Origin: an uncultured bacterium
Lineage (GTDB): Bacteria > Actinomycetota > Coriobacteriia > Coriobacteriales > Coriobacteriaceae
Length of the DNA stretch: 41,571 nucleotides
Assembly (NCBI GenBank): GCA_905214435.1
Contig: CAJMMA010000013.1
Coordinates: 1 to 41,571 of the forward strand
Direction: 5' to 3'
Both the position numbers and the translations under genes were made by a program. The notes under the pieces were generated by a model. It saw nothing but the letters and a program-made list of their open reading frames with translations, was not told the origin of the DNA and ran no database searches. The first letter of the stretch is position 1. The number at the start of each line of letters is the position of its first letter. Positions 24,361 to 33,998 of the stretch are shown here, in pieces.

Positions 24361-26307
24361 TCAGTTTTCGGATTGCTTTGCCGCCGCCTCGGCGCGCTCG
24401 GCATTCCATGCAACGAGCGCCTCGTGAACCGCTTTGGCGACATCGGCAGGAACGCCTCGAACTTCCGCGATCTCTTGCTCGCTCGCCGCGCGCAAACGCT
24501 TCATCGAGCCAAAATGGCGCATAAGGGCACGTTTTCTGGTGGGTCCCACGCCTGGAACGTCATCGAGTACCGAAACCGTCATGGCTTTATCGCGCAATTC
24601 GCGATGGAACGTGATGGCAAAACGGTGCGATTCATCGCGCACCTGTTTAATTAGATAGAGCGACGCGGACCCGGTCGGCAGCACGACTGGAGTCTCGTCC
24701 CAAGGCACGAAAACCTCCTCATCGGCCTTTGCCAAGCCACAAACTGGTATATCGAGCCCAAGAGCCTCAAGTTGCTTGATCGCAGCGGTCAATTGCGGCT
24801 TACCGCCATCGACAACGAGCAAATCGGGGCGCGAGCCAAAGCGCTCGTCGGCCATGCGCTCGGGAGCATAACGTCGTCCCAAAACCTCGGACATCGACAC
24901 GAAGTCGTTTGCCTCGTCCAATTCGGCCTGAATTTTAAAACGACGATACTGACTCTTGTCGGCGCGCCCGTTGGTAAACACCACCATCGAGGCGACCGTA
25001 AAGGTGCCATGCAGTGTAGAGATATCGAAGCACTCGATACGCAACGGCGGCGATGGCAGCGCCAACGCACTTTCGAGCTCCAGGAGCGCTTGATTGGTGC
25101 GGTCGTCAGCGTACCCCGTTCGCATCATGTAGCGCATGAGGGCATGGCGCGCATTTTTGGATGCCATATCGAGCAGACGGTGCTTTTCGCCACGCTGCGG
25201 CCTATGGAGATGGCAGGAACGCTCACGCTTGCCCGCAAGCCACTCCCCCAGCGCCTCCGCATCCTCAAGCTCGACGGAAAGGTTGACCTCAGCTGGAATA
25301 TCAGCCGTCTCGTCGTAATAGCGCTTAAGAAAGCCCGACTGGAGCTCTTCCTCGTCAACATCAAGACCCTTGTCGAGAATGAACTCGCAGGTGCGAACTG
25401 TTCGGCCCTCGCGAACGACGAAGACGCAAGCGGCGGAGATGGTCTCCTCGCGATAGAAACCGATGACATCTATATCGACACTGGAGGGAAAAACGACTTG
25501 CTGACGATCGTCCAGACCCCTGATGACCTCCAAACGACGTTTGACGCGTGCCGCGCGCTCAAAGTCGAGCGCCTCAGCGGCATCCGTCATCTCGGAGGTC
25601 AGCTCATCGACGACATCCTTGCGATGGCCCGACAAAAAGCGCTCGACGCGCTTGACGTTCTTGGCATAGTCTGCCGGGGAAATCGCGCCGACACACGCAC
25701 CCGGGCCGCGCCCGACATGGTAGTCAAAGCAGGGGCGCCCGTTTTGCGCGCAAATCATATTGACGATGTCTTCCTCGCCCTTGTGGGACTCGACGATACG
25801 GCGACAACGACGCCACTCCGCACAGGATGCGGAGCAGATGGGGATAACCTTGCGCAGCGTATCTATCGTCTCACGTGCCGCGCGGCTATCGGTATAAGGT
25901 CCAAAATAGCGCGTTCCCGGCTTATGACGCTCACGCGTGTATTTGATAGCGGGATACAGGTCGCCCTTTGTAATGGCGATAAAGGGGTAGCTCTTGTCAT
26001 CCTTGAGGTCGACGTTAAAGTACGGATGGTACTGACCAATCAAATTGCGCTCGAGCACCAACGCCTCGTGCTCGGTCTCCACCACGATATAGTCAAAGCT
26101 CGCCACCAGCTGCATCATAAGCGGGATCTTCTGGCGCTCGTCCTGCAGCGTCACGTACTGACGCATACGGGCGCGCAGGTTTTTCGCCTTGCCCACGTAG
26201 ATGACATCGCCCTTGGCGTCTTTCCAAAGGTAGCAGCCGGGCTGCGTGGGAACGCGCGAAACCTGCTCGGCAAGCGTTGGAATGTTGTCGTGACCGGCCA
26301 CGCGCAC
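24361..26307 (-). CDS. uvrC: excinuclease ABC subunit C
   Basis: 648-residue nuclease of nucleotide excision repair; it makes the 3' and 5' cuts around a lesion marked by UvrB. The N-terminal GIY-YIG nuclease is at about residues 15-95 (PGCYLWKDAKGDVIYVGKAKNLRARM). A UVR domain that binds UvrB follows near 205-240 (DAAEALDFERAARVKRRL), then the RNase H-like endonuclease domain, and helix-hairpin-helix motifs at the C-terminus (VPGVGPTRKRALMRHFGS). The start is GTG directly after the murJ TAG stop, so translation depends on murJ. Further GTG codons nearby make the exact start uncertain by a few residues. Confidence 0.95.
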   Translation of the reverse strand: MRVAGHDNIPTLAEQVSRVPTQPGCYLWKDAKGDVIYVGKAKNLRARMRQYVTLQDERQKIPLMMQLVASFDYIVVETEHEALVLERNLIGQYHPYFNVDLKDDKSYPFIAITKGDLYPAIKYTRERHKPGTRYFGPYTDSRAARETIDTLRKVIPICSASCAEWRRCRRIVESHKGEEDIVNMICAQNGRPCFDYHVGRGPGACVGAISPADYAKNVKRVERFLSGHRKDVVDELTSEMTDAAEALDFERAARVKRRLEVIRGLDDRQQVVFPSSVDIDVIGFYREETISAACVFVVREGRTVRTCEFILDKGLDVDEEELQSGFLKRYYDETADIPAEVNLSVELEDAEALGEWLAGKRERSCHLHRPQRGEKHRLLDMASKNARHALMRYMMRTGYADDRTNQALLELESALALPSPPLRIECFDISTLHGTFTVASMVVFTNGRADKSQYRRFKIQAELDEANDFVSMSEVLGRRYAPERMADERFGSRPDLLVVDGGKPQLTAAIKQLEALGLDIPVCGLAKADEEVFVPWDETPVVLPTGSASLYLIKQVRDESHRFAITFHRELRDKAMTVSVLDDVPGVGPTRKRALMRHFGSMKRLRAASEQEIAEVRGVPADVAKAVHEALVAWNAERAEAAAKQSEN

Positions 26308-27990
26308 CTACTTGCGACGAAGCAGCGCCGAGACCTCGGGCATCTTAAGGATGACGGCAAGGCCAAAGGTAACAGCAAGCGAGACGACACCCGCAACGCA
26401 AACGTAGCCAAGAGTAATCAGAATCGAGCCGCCAAGTGCCCCGACAAAGCGTTCAAGCGCCCACATGACGCCGGCGCCTGCGGCAGCACCCAGGCCACCG
26501 AGCAAAAGGCCAAAGAAACCGCCATGCAGGATGGATTTAACCTGAAGACCACGCAGGCGGCGACGCAGCCACCACAGCGAACAGCCGACCAAGATCACGT
26601 AGTCGACGACATACGAAAGCGCGATTGCCGGCATACCGAAGCCCAGCACAACGCCAAACAGCAGAACCGAGCCGGCCTGGCCGATGGCGGAATACAGGCA
26701 ATAGCGGCTATAGGGCTTCATGTCGAGCAAGGCAGAGAAGCTCTTCTGCATCAGCACGACCACGCCGTAGAGCGGCAGCGAGAACGCCAGGTAGACAAGG
26801 AACTCGGACACCAGCGCCACGCCGGACTCATCGAACTTGCCAGCGCAGTAGATCATGTTGAGCGGACGCGCGAAGACAATCAGGTACAGCGCGAACGGAA
26901 CCAGGAAGAACAGCATCTGGGCGACGCCACGCGAAATGCCCGTGCGAACGCTGTCGTAATCCTTCTCCTGTGCGTCGTGAGAGAGCTCGGTATAGAGCGC
27001 CGTCGAAAGCGAGGCGGCAATCAGCGCGTAGGGCAGCGTGTACCACAGGCGCGCATAGGCGATGACGGAAGGACCGGTCTCGGGCTGGACCACCAGCGCG
27101 GCAGCGTTCGTGATAGAAGTCGAGACAAACATGCACACCGTAGCGAGCAGCGTCGGGATACCGAGCGCAATCGTCTGGCGCAGTGCGGGGTCCTTAAAGT
27201 CGATATGGATATGGGGATGCACGCCGTGCTTGCCAAGCGCGGGGATCTGACAAGCCATCTGAACAAAGACACCGAGGGTCGTACCGGCCGCAATCAAGAT
27301 GATGCCGGCACGTTCGCCAAACTGTGCGGACACGGGCGCAAAGCCCATAAAGCTCGCAATGACGATCACATTGTTGAGGACCGGGGCAAACGTCGACCAG
27401 AAGTAGTCGCGGTGTGCGTTGAGAACGCCCGAGAACACCGAGCCCAAACCATAAAACAGAATCTGGATGGCGAAGAAACGGAACATGAACGCAGCGGTAT
27501 CCATGCTGCCGCCGTCACCCGAAAGGAACGATTGCGTCCAAATAAAGCCCGGAGCGAACACGGTCCCCAGCAACGAAATGCCACCCAGCACCAATAGCAG
27601 AATACCGAGCAGGTTGCCCACGTACTCGTTCGAGGCCTCGCGACCCTGCTCACGCCTCACGCCCATGTACACGGGCAAAAACGCCGTCACGAGCATGCCG
27701 CCCATCACGAGTTCGTAGAGCATATTGGGCAGGTTGTTGGCGACCTGATAGGAGGACGAGAGCAGCGACATGCCGATAGCGGCCGCCATTGCCCATGTGC
27801 GGATAAAGCCGGTGACGCGAGACACGATGGTCAGGATGGTCATAAGCCCGGCGGAACGACCAACCGTGGAGTAGTCCGACGAGCCCATGTCGTCAGTGTC
27901 ATCTCGCGACGAAGAAGCTTCGGATGAGGGTGTCTGAGGCGCAGATTCTTCTGCAAAATGAGCTCCGCGCTTCAATTCTTCCTGCGGCAT
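26308..27990 (-). CDS. murJ: lipid II flippase MurJ
   Basis: 560-residue polytopic membrane protein of the MurJ/MviN family, which moves lipid II across the membrane for peptidoglycan synthesis. About 14 hydrophobic segments are visible. The conserved first segment region is TILTIVSRVTGFIRTWAMAAAIG, followed by YQVANNLPNMLYELVMGGMLVTAFLPVY. It carries an acidic, Ser-rich cytoplasmic N-terminal extension of about 45 residues that many homologues lack. It starts 3 nt after the ybaK stop with GAGG upstream and abuts uvrC. Confidence 0.93.
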   Translation of the reverse strand: MPQEELKRGAHFAEESAPQTPSSEASSSRDDTDDMGSSDYSTVGRSAGLMTILTIVSRVTGFIRTWAMAAAIGMSLLSSSYQVANNLPNMLYELVMGGMLVTAFLPVYMGVRREQGREASNEYVGNLLGILLLVLGGISLLGTVFAPGFIWTQSFLSGDGGSMDTAAFMFRFFAIQILFYGLGSVFSGVLNAHRDYFWSTFAPVLNNVIVIASFMGFAPVSAQFGERAGIILIAAGTTLGVFVQMACQIPALGKHGVHPHIHIDFKDPALRQTIALGIPTLLATVCMFVSTSITNAAALVVQPETGPSVIAYARLWYTLPYALIAASLSTALYTELSHDAQEKDYDSVRTGISRGVAQMLFFLVPFALYLIVFARPLNMIYCAGKFDESGVALVSEFLVYLAFSLPLYGVVVLMQKSFSALLDMKPYSRYCLYSAIGQAGSVLLFGVVLGFGMPAIALSYVVDYVILVGCSLWWLRRRLRGLQVKSILHGGFFGLLLGGLGAAAGAGVMWALERFVGALGGSILITLGYVCVAGVVSLAVTFGLAVILKMPEVSALLRRK

Positions 27991-27993
27991 CGC

Positions 27994-28494
27994 TCAGTCC
28001 TCTCTCGTAATCGCGGCAACTGTCGCCCCGCAAAATGCAATTAAATCATCAGGTGCAAGCTCGAGCTGATAACCACGCTTGCCTCCCGAAATAAAAATGG
28101 TATCCCAAAGGACACATGTCTCATCAATGAGCGTCCTGTAGCGTTTTTTCATACCGACCGGACTGCAGCCGCCGCGAACGTAGCCAGTCGCCGCAAGCAA
28201 ATCCTTCACATGCATCATGGCCAAGGACTTCTCCCCCGCGGCACGCGCGGCGGACTTTAGATCGAGCTCGTCGGCAACAGGGATGCAGCACACGACGTGG
28301 TCGTTGGACGGCGTCACGCAGACCAAGGTCTTAAATCCTTGACCGGGCTCCTCGCCAAGCTGCTCCGAAATCGCGACCCCCAGGCCCGCCGACTCATCAC
28401 CATCGTCTTCGTACGTATGTAGAACATAGGAAATGCCGGCGCTTTCCAGCTCGCGCATCGCATTGGTTTTTGGCGTCTTTACAGCCTTTGCCAT
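27994..28494 (-). CDS. ybaK: YbaK-type Cys-tRNA(Pro)/aminoacyl-tRNA deacylase
   Basis: 166-residue cytoplasmic editing protein that hydrolyses mischarged Cys-tRNA(Pro). The conserved Lys is in GFKTLVCVTP, with VADELDLKSAARA and GGCSPVGMKKRYRTLID following, the YbaK signature. I start at the ATG at 28494, where AAAGGA lies 6 nt upstream; the open frame to 28590 is not supported. It is the first gene of a ybaK-murJ-uvrC unit. Confidence 0.92.
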   Translation of the reverse strand: MAKAVKTPKTNAMRELESAGISYVLHTYEDDGDESAGLGVAISEQLGEEPGQGFKTLVCVTPSNDHVVCCIPVADELDLKSAARAAGEKSLAMMHVKDLLAATGYVRGGCSPVGMKKRYRTLIDETCVLWDTIFISGGKRGYQLELAPDDLIAFCGATVAAITRED

Positions 28495-28531
28495 GGCATA
28501 TCCTTTCCCTCGCATTCGGACGCAAGGATTA

Positions 28532-28537
28532 AGTATA
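28532..28537 (-). promoter_or_regulatory. -10 box for ybaK-murJ-uvrC
   Basis: Minus-strand TATACT about 38 nt before the ybaK ATG. A GTGACG-like -35 lies 19 nt upstream (28557-28562), a long spacer. Expected leader about 30 nt. Confidence 0.45.
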
Positions 28538-28577
28538 TGTCCAATTCGGCTGCATACGTCACTTCGACACAGCAAGC

Positions 28578-28604
28578 GCCATCGAATCACAAGGAGTCGA
28601 TGGC
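28578..28604 (-). repeat. hairpin downstream of uvrA
   Basis: GCCATCGA/TCGATGGC, perfect 8 bp with an 11-nt loop, 23 nt past the uvrA stop. No T-run follows on the minus strand, so its value as a terminator is doubtful. Confidence 0.4.
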
Positions 28605-28626
28605 ACCCATAAACTGAATCGCCTAT

Positions 28627-31506
28627 TTATTGAGCATCAAGTTGAGCCTGACGCTCCCGGTCACGCCTGAGCAACGGCGCCAAAAACTTGCCCGTATAAC
28701 TCTGCGAACAGTCCACAACCTGCTCCGGTGTGCCCGAAACCACGACGGTTCCGCCGCCGTTACCGCCCTCGGGGCCCATATCGATCAGGCGGTCGGCAAC
28801 CTTGATGACATCAAGGTTGTGTTCAATCACCAGCACCGTGTTGCCCGCATCGACCAAGCGCTGCAGCACATCGAGCAGCTGGCGGACGTCCTCAAAATGA
28901 AGGCCGGCCGTCGGCTCATCCAAAATATAGAACGTCTTGCCCGTCTGGCGTCGATGAAGCTCCTTGGCGAGCTTCACACGCTGCGCCTCGCCGCCCGAGA
29001 GCGTCGTGGCGGGCTGGCCCAAGCTCACGTAGCCCAAGCCTACATCGTACAGCGTCTGGAGCTTGCGCTTAATCTGCGGGATATTCCCAAAGAAGGCCAG
29101 TGCCTCGGTGACGCTCATGTCGAGCACGTCCGAGATGGTCTTACCACGGTAGGTGACCTCGAGCGTCTCGCGGTTATAGCGTTTGCCGCCGCAGACCTCA
29201 CAGGGGACATAGATATCGGGAAGGAAGTGCATCTCGATCTTAATTTGTCCGTCGCCCTTGCATGCTTCGCAGCGACCGCCGCTCACGTTAAAGGAGAAAC
29301 GTCCCGGCGAGTAGCCACGCGCCTTCGACTCCGGCGTACTCGCAAACAGTGCGCGAAGATCATCCCACAGGCCAATGTACGTAGCAGGGTTGGAACGCGG
29401 CGTGCGGCCAATCGGCGACTGGTCAATGTCGATCACCTTATCGATGCACTCGATACCCTCGAGCTTTTTGTACGGGCCCACAGGACGCGTCGAACGGTGA
29501 ATGGCATTCGTAAGCGCAGGCGCAATGGTGTCGGTAACCAGGGAGCTCTTGCCCGATCCCGACACGCCGGTAACAACCGTAAGCGTACCAAACTCGATCT
29601 TGGCGGTAACGTTTTTGAGGTTGTTGGCGCGGGCGCCCGTGATCTTAAGGCAGCCGCGACCGGGCTTGCGGCGTTCATCGGGAACCCGAATCATTCGCTT
29701 GCCGGTCAGGTAGGCACCCGTCATCGAATCGGGGCACGCCATGATATCGGCAGGCGTTCCCGCGGCGACCACGTGTCCGCCGTTCACGCCCGCACCGGGG
29801 CCCATGTCGACCACATAGTCGGCAGCACGAATCGTATCCTCATCATGCTCGACGACGATGACGGTATTGCCGATATCGCGTAGGCGCTCAAGCGTCTTGA
29901 TCAGGCGCTCGTTATCGCGCTGATGGAGGCCGATCGACGGCTCGTCCAAAATGTACAGCACACCCATGAGGCCGGCGCCGATCTGCGTTGCCAGGCGAAT
30001 GCGCTGGGCCTCGCCTCCGGAAAGCGTCGCCGAGGCACGGTCGAGGGTCAGATAGTCGAGTCCGACATCGACCAGAAAGCGCAGGCGCTCCAGGATTTCC
30101 TTAACGATGCGCCCGCCGATAAATTGTTGGCGCTCGGTAAGCTCCAGGCCCTCAAAAAACTCGAGCGACTCGCGGCACGATAGGCAGCAGACCTCGTAAA
30201 TGGACTTACCGCCTACGGTAACGGCGAGCATCTCGGGGCGCAGACGAGCACCATGGCAACTCGAGCACGGCTCCTCGCGGATGTACTTCTCCAAGCGCGC
30301 CTTGGTGTTCTCATTCGTCGTCTCGGTATAGCGCTCGTACAGGATATTGCGCACACCCGAGAACTTGGTGTCCCACTGGCTGCGGCGCCCATCGAGCTTT
30401 TGATAGTCGACCGAAATCTTCTGGTCGCCCATGCCGTCTAAAAACGCGTGACGCACCCGCGGAGGCAGATCCTCCCACGGCGTATCGACGCTCACCTTAA
30501 AGTGTTTGCAGACCGCAGCGAAAATCTGCGGATAGTAGTTAGAGTTGCCAAACAGGCTGCCAAAGACCCCGTCGGCGATCGACTTCAAGGGGTCTTCGAT
30601 TAGGGCCTCGGCATCGACCGTCTTCTTAAAGCCAAGGCCATCGCACTCTGGGCACGCGCCATAGGGCGCGTTGAACGAGAAATCACGCGGCTGCAGGTCA
30701 TCAATGGAGTGTCCATGCTCCGGGCACGCCAGGGCCAACGAATACTCCAGCAGCTCGCCCTCGGTCCCCTCGGGAGCATCACGATCGGGCAGCATGTACA
30801 CGTTTACATTGCCATGAGCCAGCGCAGTCGCCTGTTCAACGGACTCGGCAATACGGCCCAGCGAGTTCTCGCGAATCACGATGCGGTCGACCACGACCTC
30901 GATATCGTGCTTGAATTTCTTATCTAAATCGATAGGGTCATCAAGCGAGCGCACTTCACCGTCGACACGCACGCGGCTAAAGCCCTCGGCGCGAAGATCC
31001 TCAAACAGTTTGGTGTACTCGCCTTTTCGCCCGCGCACCACCGGTGCCAGCACAAACGCGCGGCGGCCCTCCCCCGCCGTCAAGACCTTGTCGGCAACCT
31101 GGTCGGTCGTCTGGCGCTCAATGACACGGCCGCATTCGGGACAGTGCGGGGTGCCCACACGGGCGAACAGCAGGCGCAGATAGTCATAAATCTCGGTTAC
31201 GGTGCCAACCGTCGAGCGAGGGTTTTTAGACGTCGTCTTTTGGTCGATCGACACCGCCGGCGAAAGGCCGTCGATTGAATCCAAGTCGGGTTTGTCCATC
31301 TGTCCCAAGAACTGGCGCGCATAGCTCGAAAGACTCTCGACGTATCGACGCTGGCCCTCGGCATAGATAGTGTCAAATGCCAGCGAACTCTTGCCCGAGC
31401 CAGAAAGACCGGTAATGACCACGAGTTGGTCACGCGGAATGGAAACATCGATATCACGGAGGTTGTGCTCACGGGCGCCGCGAATAACGATAGAAGAATC
31501 AGACAT
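28627..31506 (-). CDS. uvrA: excinuclease ABC subunit A
   Basis: 959-residue damage-recognition ATPase of nucleotide excision repair. It has two ABC modules: Walker A GLSGSGKSS near residue 35 and GVSGSGKSS near 650, each with an LSGGEAQR signature (first about 490, second about 840). A C-terminal zinc module carries CEAC and CEVC 20-odd residues apart, and an N-terminal zinc site carries CPEC. The start at 31506 has AAGGAG 5 nt upstream; the longer frame to 31572 is not supported. A LexA-like site lies about 60 nt upstream. Confidence 0.96.
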   Translation of the reverse strand: MSDSSIVIRGAREHNLRDIDVSIPRDQLVVITGLSGSGKSSLAFDTIYAEGQRRYVESLSSYARQFLGQMDKPDLDSIDGLSPAVSIDQKTTSKNPRSTVGTVTEIYDYLRLLFARVGTPHCPECGRVIERQTTDQVADKVLTAGEGRRAFVLAPVVRGRKGEYTKLFEDLRAEGFSRVRVDGEVRSLDDPIDLDKKFKHDIEVVVDRIVIRENSLGRIAESVEQATALAHGNVNVYMLPDRDAPEGTEGELLEYSLALACPEHGHSIDDLQPRDFSFNAPYGACPECDGLGFKKTVDAEALIEDPLKSIADGVFGSLFGNSNYYPQIFAAVCKHFKVSVDTPWEDLPPRVRHAFLDGMGDQKISVDYQKLDGRRSQWDTKFSGVRNILYERYTETTNENTKARLEKYIREEPCSSCHGARLRPEMLAVTVGGKSIYEVCCLSCRESLEFFEGLELTERQQFIGGRIVKEILERLRFLVDVGLDYLTLDRASATLSGGEAQRIRLATQIGAGLMGVLYILDEPSIGLHQRDNERLIKTLERLRDIGNTVIVVEHDEDTIRAADYVVDMGPGAGVNGGHVVAAGTPADIMACPDSMTGAYLTGKRMIRVPDERRKPGRGCLKITGARANNLKNVTAKIEFGTLTVVTGVSGSGKSSLVTDTIAPALTNAIHRSTRPVGPYKKLEGIECIDKVIDIDQSPIGRTPRSNPATYIGLWDDLRALFASTPESKARGYSPGRFSFNVSGGRCEACKGDGQIKIEMHFLPDIYVPCEVCGGKRYNRETLEVTYRGKTISDVLDMSVTEALAFFGNIPQIKRKLQTLYDVGLGYVSLGQPATTLSGGEAQRVKLAKELHRRQTGKTFYILDEPTAGLHFEDVRQLLDVLQRLVDAGNTVLVIEHNLDVIKVADRLIDMGPEGGNGGGTVVVSGTPEQVVDCSQSYTGKFLAPLLRRDRERQAQLDAQ

Positions 31507-31534
31507 GGAAGCTCCTTGCCTCCTATTGCATCGA

Positions 31535-31540
31535 ATCATA
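31535..31540 (-). promoter_or_regulatory. -10 box for uvrA
   Basis: Minus-strand TATGAT (5 of 6 match) about 29 nt before the uvrA ATG. No clear -35 is seen. The SOS-like box lies 27 nt further upstream. Confidence 0.4.
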
Positions 31541-31567
31541 CTGCCGATGAGTTTAGCGCACTCGACG

Positions 31568-31581
31568 CGCACAGATGTTCG
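31568..31581. promoter_or_regulatory. LexA (SOS) box-like site upstream of uvrA
   Basis: Minus-strand CGAACATCTGTGCG fits the Gram-positive LexA box CGAAC-N4-GTTCG with one mismatch. It lies between uvrA and the divergent LtaS-like gene, at a distance suited to uvrA control. lexA and recA are not in the window. Confidence 0.55.
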
Positions 31582-31699
31582 TAATACAAGATTCGCAGAC
31601 CTTTAGCTTTGCGTATCGGGCGCTTTGTTTCTCGAAATGCCGTGGAAAGGTTACAGTAATCTAATACTGAACTTAATTTGTTGTACCAGAGGAACGTCC

Positions 31700-33853
31700 A
31701 TGACCGAAGATATCCCCCTTGAAATCACTTCGAGCGACATGGCCAATCTGCCCATATTCATCGCCGTCCTTATCGTGGCCGCCGTCGTCGTGCGCGTGTA
31801 TTTTTCAATCAAACGCAACGAAAAGCCACCCATTGCCCGCGTCTTTTGGTGCGCGACGCTCCTCATCCCGCTCGGCGTGGTAGCTGCATGGGTTACGAAT
31901 CAATTGCTCGTAAATGAGGGCAGCTCCCTATGGGTCCTTTCTTATTCGGCGCTCGGTGCTGCCGCCGTCATGCTTCTTGTCGAGCCCTTGGTTTCGGGAC
32001 TTATCGACCAAACCGACCTTGCGACGGGAACGGTTGCCTGTATTTGCCGTGACATCCTTGTCATCGCCGCTGTTTCAGCGCTCTCGTTCGTTTCACTCGA
32101 AATTGCCTGCAACGAAACGTTCTATCGCATTCCCGCCAACTCATTCGGGTTTTCCGTCGGGCTGCTCGCGACGGTTCTGCTCTCCCTTTATTTGCTGGGA
32201 CAGCGTCATGGAGGCGTCATGGCTCTCGTGCCCGTCGTCTGCTGCATCCTTGGCATTGCCGAGCACTTCGTCATAACGTTTAAAGGCGAAGCCATCCTGC
32301 CAAGCGATATCTTGGCCCTTGGCACCGCAATGGAAGTGAGCGAGGGATACGAGTTTACCTTTACCGCCGGAATCGTAACCTCTCTCGCCCTGCTGGAGAT
32401 TTCCCTGGGGCTTCTTTCGCTCATCCGACCGCGAAAGCTCCGTACGCCCACCCATGTCTTCCCCGCTATCGCCACTAACCTCTGTGCTTTTCTGCTAGTG
32501 ACCGTTGTGGGGCTCTCAGGCTTTTCCAACATCGACTTGGAGCAGGCGCTGGATTTTGGATTTGACCGTTGGCAGCCCATCACCACGTATGCGTCTCAGG
32601 GTTTTATCACTTCGTTCACCGAAATGGTCAACGAGTTGCCCATTGAGAAGCCCGAAGACTATACGCCCGATGAGGCGCAGAGCATCGAGCAGGAGCTCGC
32701 CGCCGCCTACGACAGCACATATGGCTCGAGCGAGCAGCGCGCGGCGGCCGTTGCCCAGTTCAATGAAATCAAGCCGACGATTGTTGCCGTCATGAATGAG
32801 AGTTTTAGCGACCTTTCGTGCTTTGAGCAGCTCCAGGCGGCCGGGTACACCGGCCCCGCATTCTACAACTCGCTTCCCGACACACTTGTTCGCGGCACCA
32901 TGCTCGCTTCGGTCGCCGGTGGCGGAACGGCGAACTCCGAATTCGAATTTTTGACCGGAGCGACAACGGCCTTTGTCGGATTAGGCAAGATCCCCTATCA
33001 GCTGTATCAGATGAATGGCGTAAACAGCCTGGCAAAAGACCTTAAAGAGCTTGGGTATACCACTACCGCTATGCACCCGCAAAACCCCGTCAACTACCAT
33101 CGAGATAAAATCTATCAGCAGCTGGGCTTTGGAGACTTTCTTTCAATCGGCGATTTCGAAGGTGCGCCCTATTACCATGCCGGCGTATGCGACTACGCCA
33201 CCTACGACAAGATACTCGACTTGCTTAGAACCGACGAAGCGCCACAGTTCATCTTTGACGTCACGATGCAAAATCACGGCGGCTACGACTATGGCACCGT
33301 TCCCGCCGAAGAGCTGACAAACTATTGGGTCGAGGGAGCCAGCGAAGGCGCCAACAGCGCGCTCAACACCTATCTCACCTGCATCAACGCATCCGACCGG
33401 GACCTCGAGTACTTTATCAACGAGCTCCGCAATATCGGCAGACCGATTGTTCTTGTCTTTTTTGGCGACCATCAGCCGAGCGCCGCAACGACTCTCAACG
33501 ACGAGCTGTACCCTCAGGAAGATACGGCAAGCCACGCTTTCCGTATCTATCAGTCGACATATCTCGTCTGGGCTAACTATGAGATCGCCGGCAATACCGA
33601 GCTCAACGTCTACGACACCGTCGGGGCAAACGAGATTGCAGCCATTACCCTTAATAAGATCGGCGCTCCGCTCACCAATTACCAAAAGGCCCTGCTTGCG
33701 ACAAGGTCAGATGTACCCACCATCAATGTCGCCGGCTATCTCGGTGCCGACGGGCTGCGCTACGACTTGGAATCGGAAGACAGCCCCTACGCCTCGACGA
33801 TCGACAAGCTGCAGCGCATGCAGTACCTCGAGTTCGCCAGCAAAGTTCAGTAA
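31700..33853 (+). CDS. LtaS/MdoB-like membrane sulfatase-fold enzyme
   Basis: 717-residue integral membrane enzyme of the lipoteichoic acid synthase / phosphoglycerol transferase superfamily. The N-terminal 230-280 residues hold several membrane segments (first about 17-35). The extracellular sulfatase-fold domain has Glu367 in NESFSD, the nucleophilic Thr410 in GGGTANSEF, and Asp590-His591 in FFGDHQPS, matching the metal and nucleophile positions known for LtaS. A Thr/Asn-rich NHGGYDYG motif is also present. It probably transfers glycerol-phosphate or a similar group to a cell-surface glycopolymer; the exact polymer cannot be read from sequence. GAGGA lies 6 nt before the ATG at 31700. It is transcribed away from uvrA. 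Confidence 0.85.
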   Translation: MTEDIPLEITSSDMANLPIFIAVLIVAAVVVRVYFSIKRNEKPPIARVFWCATLLIPLGVVAAWVTNQLLVNEGSSLWVLSYSALGAAAVMLLVEPLVSGLIDQTDLATGTVACICRDILVIAAVSALSFVSLEIACNETFYRIPANSFGFSVGLLATVLLSLYLLGQRHGGVMALVPVVCCILGIAEHFVITFKGEAILPSDILALGTAMEVSEGYEFTFTAGIVTSLALLEISLGLLSLIRPRKLRTPTHVFPAIATNLCAFLLVTVVGLSGFSNIDLEQALDFGFDRWQPITTYASQGFITSFTEMVNELPIEKPEDYTPDEAQSIEQELAAAYDSTYGSSEQRAAAVAQFNEIKPTIVAVMNESFSDLSCFEQLQAAGYTGPAFYNSLPDTLVRGTMLASVAGGGTANSEFEFLTGATTAFVGLGKIPYQLYQMNGVNSLAKDLKELGYTTTAMHPQNPVNYHRDKIYQQLGFGDFLSIGDFEGAPYYHAGVCDYATYDKILDLLRTDEAPQFIFDVTMQNHGGYDYGTVPAEELTNYWVEGASEGANSALNTYLTCINASDRDLEYFINELRNIGRPIVLVFFGDHQPSAATTLNDELYPQEDTASHAFRIYQSTYLVWANYEIAGNTELNVYDTVGANEIAAITLNKIGAPLTNYQKALLATRSDVPTINVAGYLGADGLRYDLESEDSPYASTIDKLQRMQYLEFASKVQ

Positions 33854-33914
33854 GCCCGCCCATTCGCTTGGGCCCATCATATTGCAAGTGCGCTCGGCCC
33901 AAATGCATCGCAAA

Positions 33915-33943
33915 TGACTCCCGCTCGCAAACGAGGGTACAAT
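33915..33943 (+). promoter_or_regulatory. promoter of mrp and the next gene
   Basis: TGACTC (33915-33920), 17-nt spacer, TACAAT (33938-33943, 5 of 6). It predicts a start near 33950 and a leader of about 50 nt before the mrp ATG. Confidence 0.5.
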
Positions 33944-33998
33944 GACGCTCGTGTCACATCGCGGGGCCCCGGCCCCAACATATACAAAGGAGTCATAC

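Noticed and set aside
24772..27597. 941-residue open frame on the plus strand
   Set aside because: It is antisense to uvrC and murJ, lacks a ribosome binding site and has a composition rich in His, Arg and Gln expected from reverse reading of GC-rich codons.
33868..33902. TTGGGCC/GGCCCAA hairpin after the LtaS-like gene
   Set aside because: Seven pairs with a 21-nt loop and no T-run; too weak to call a terminator.
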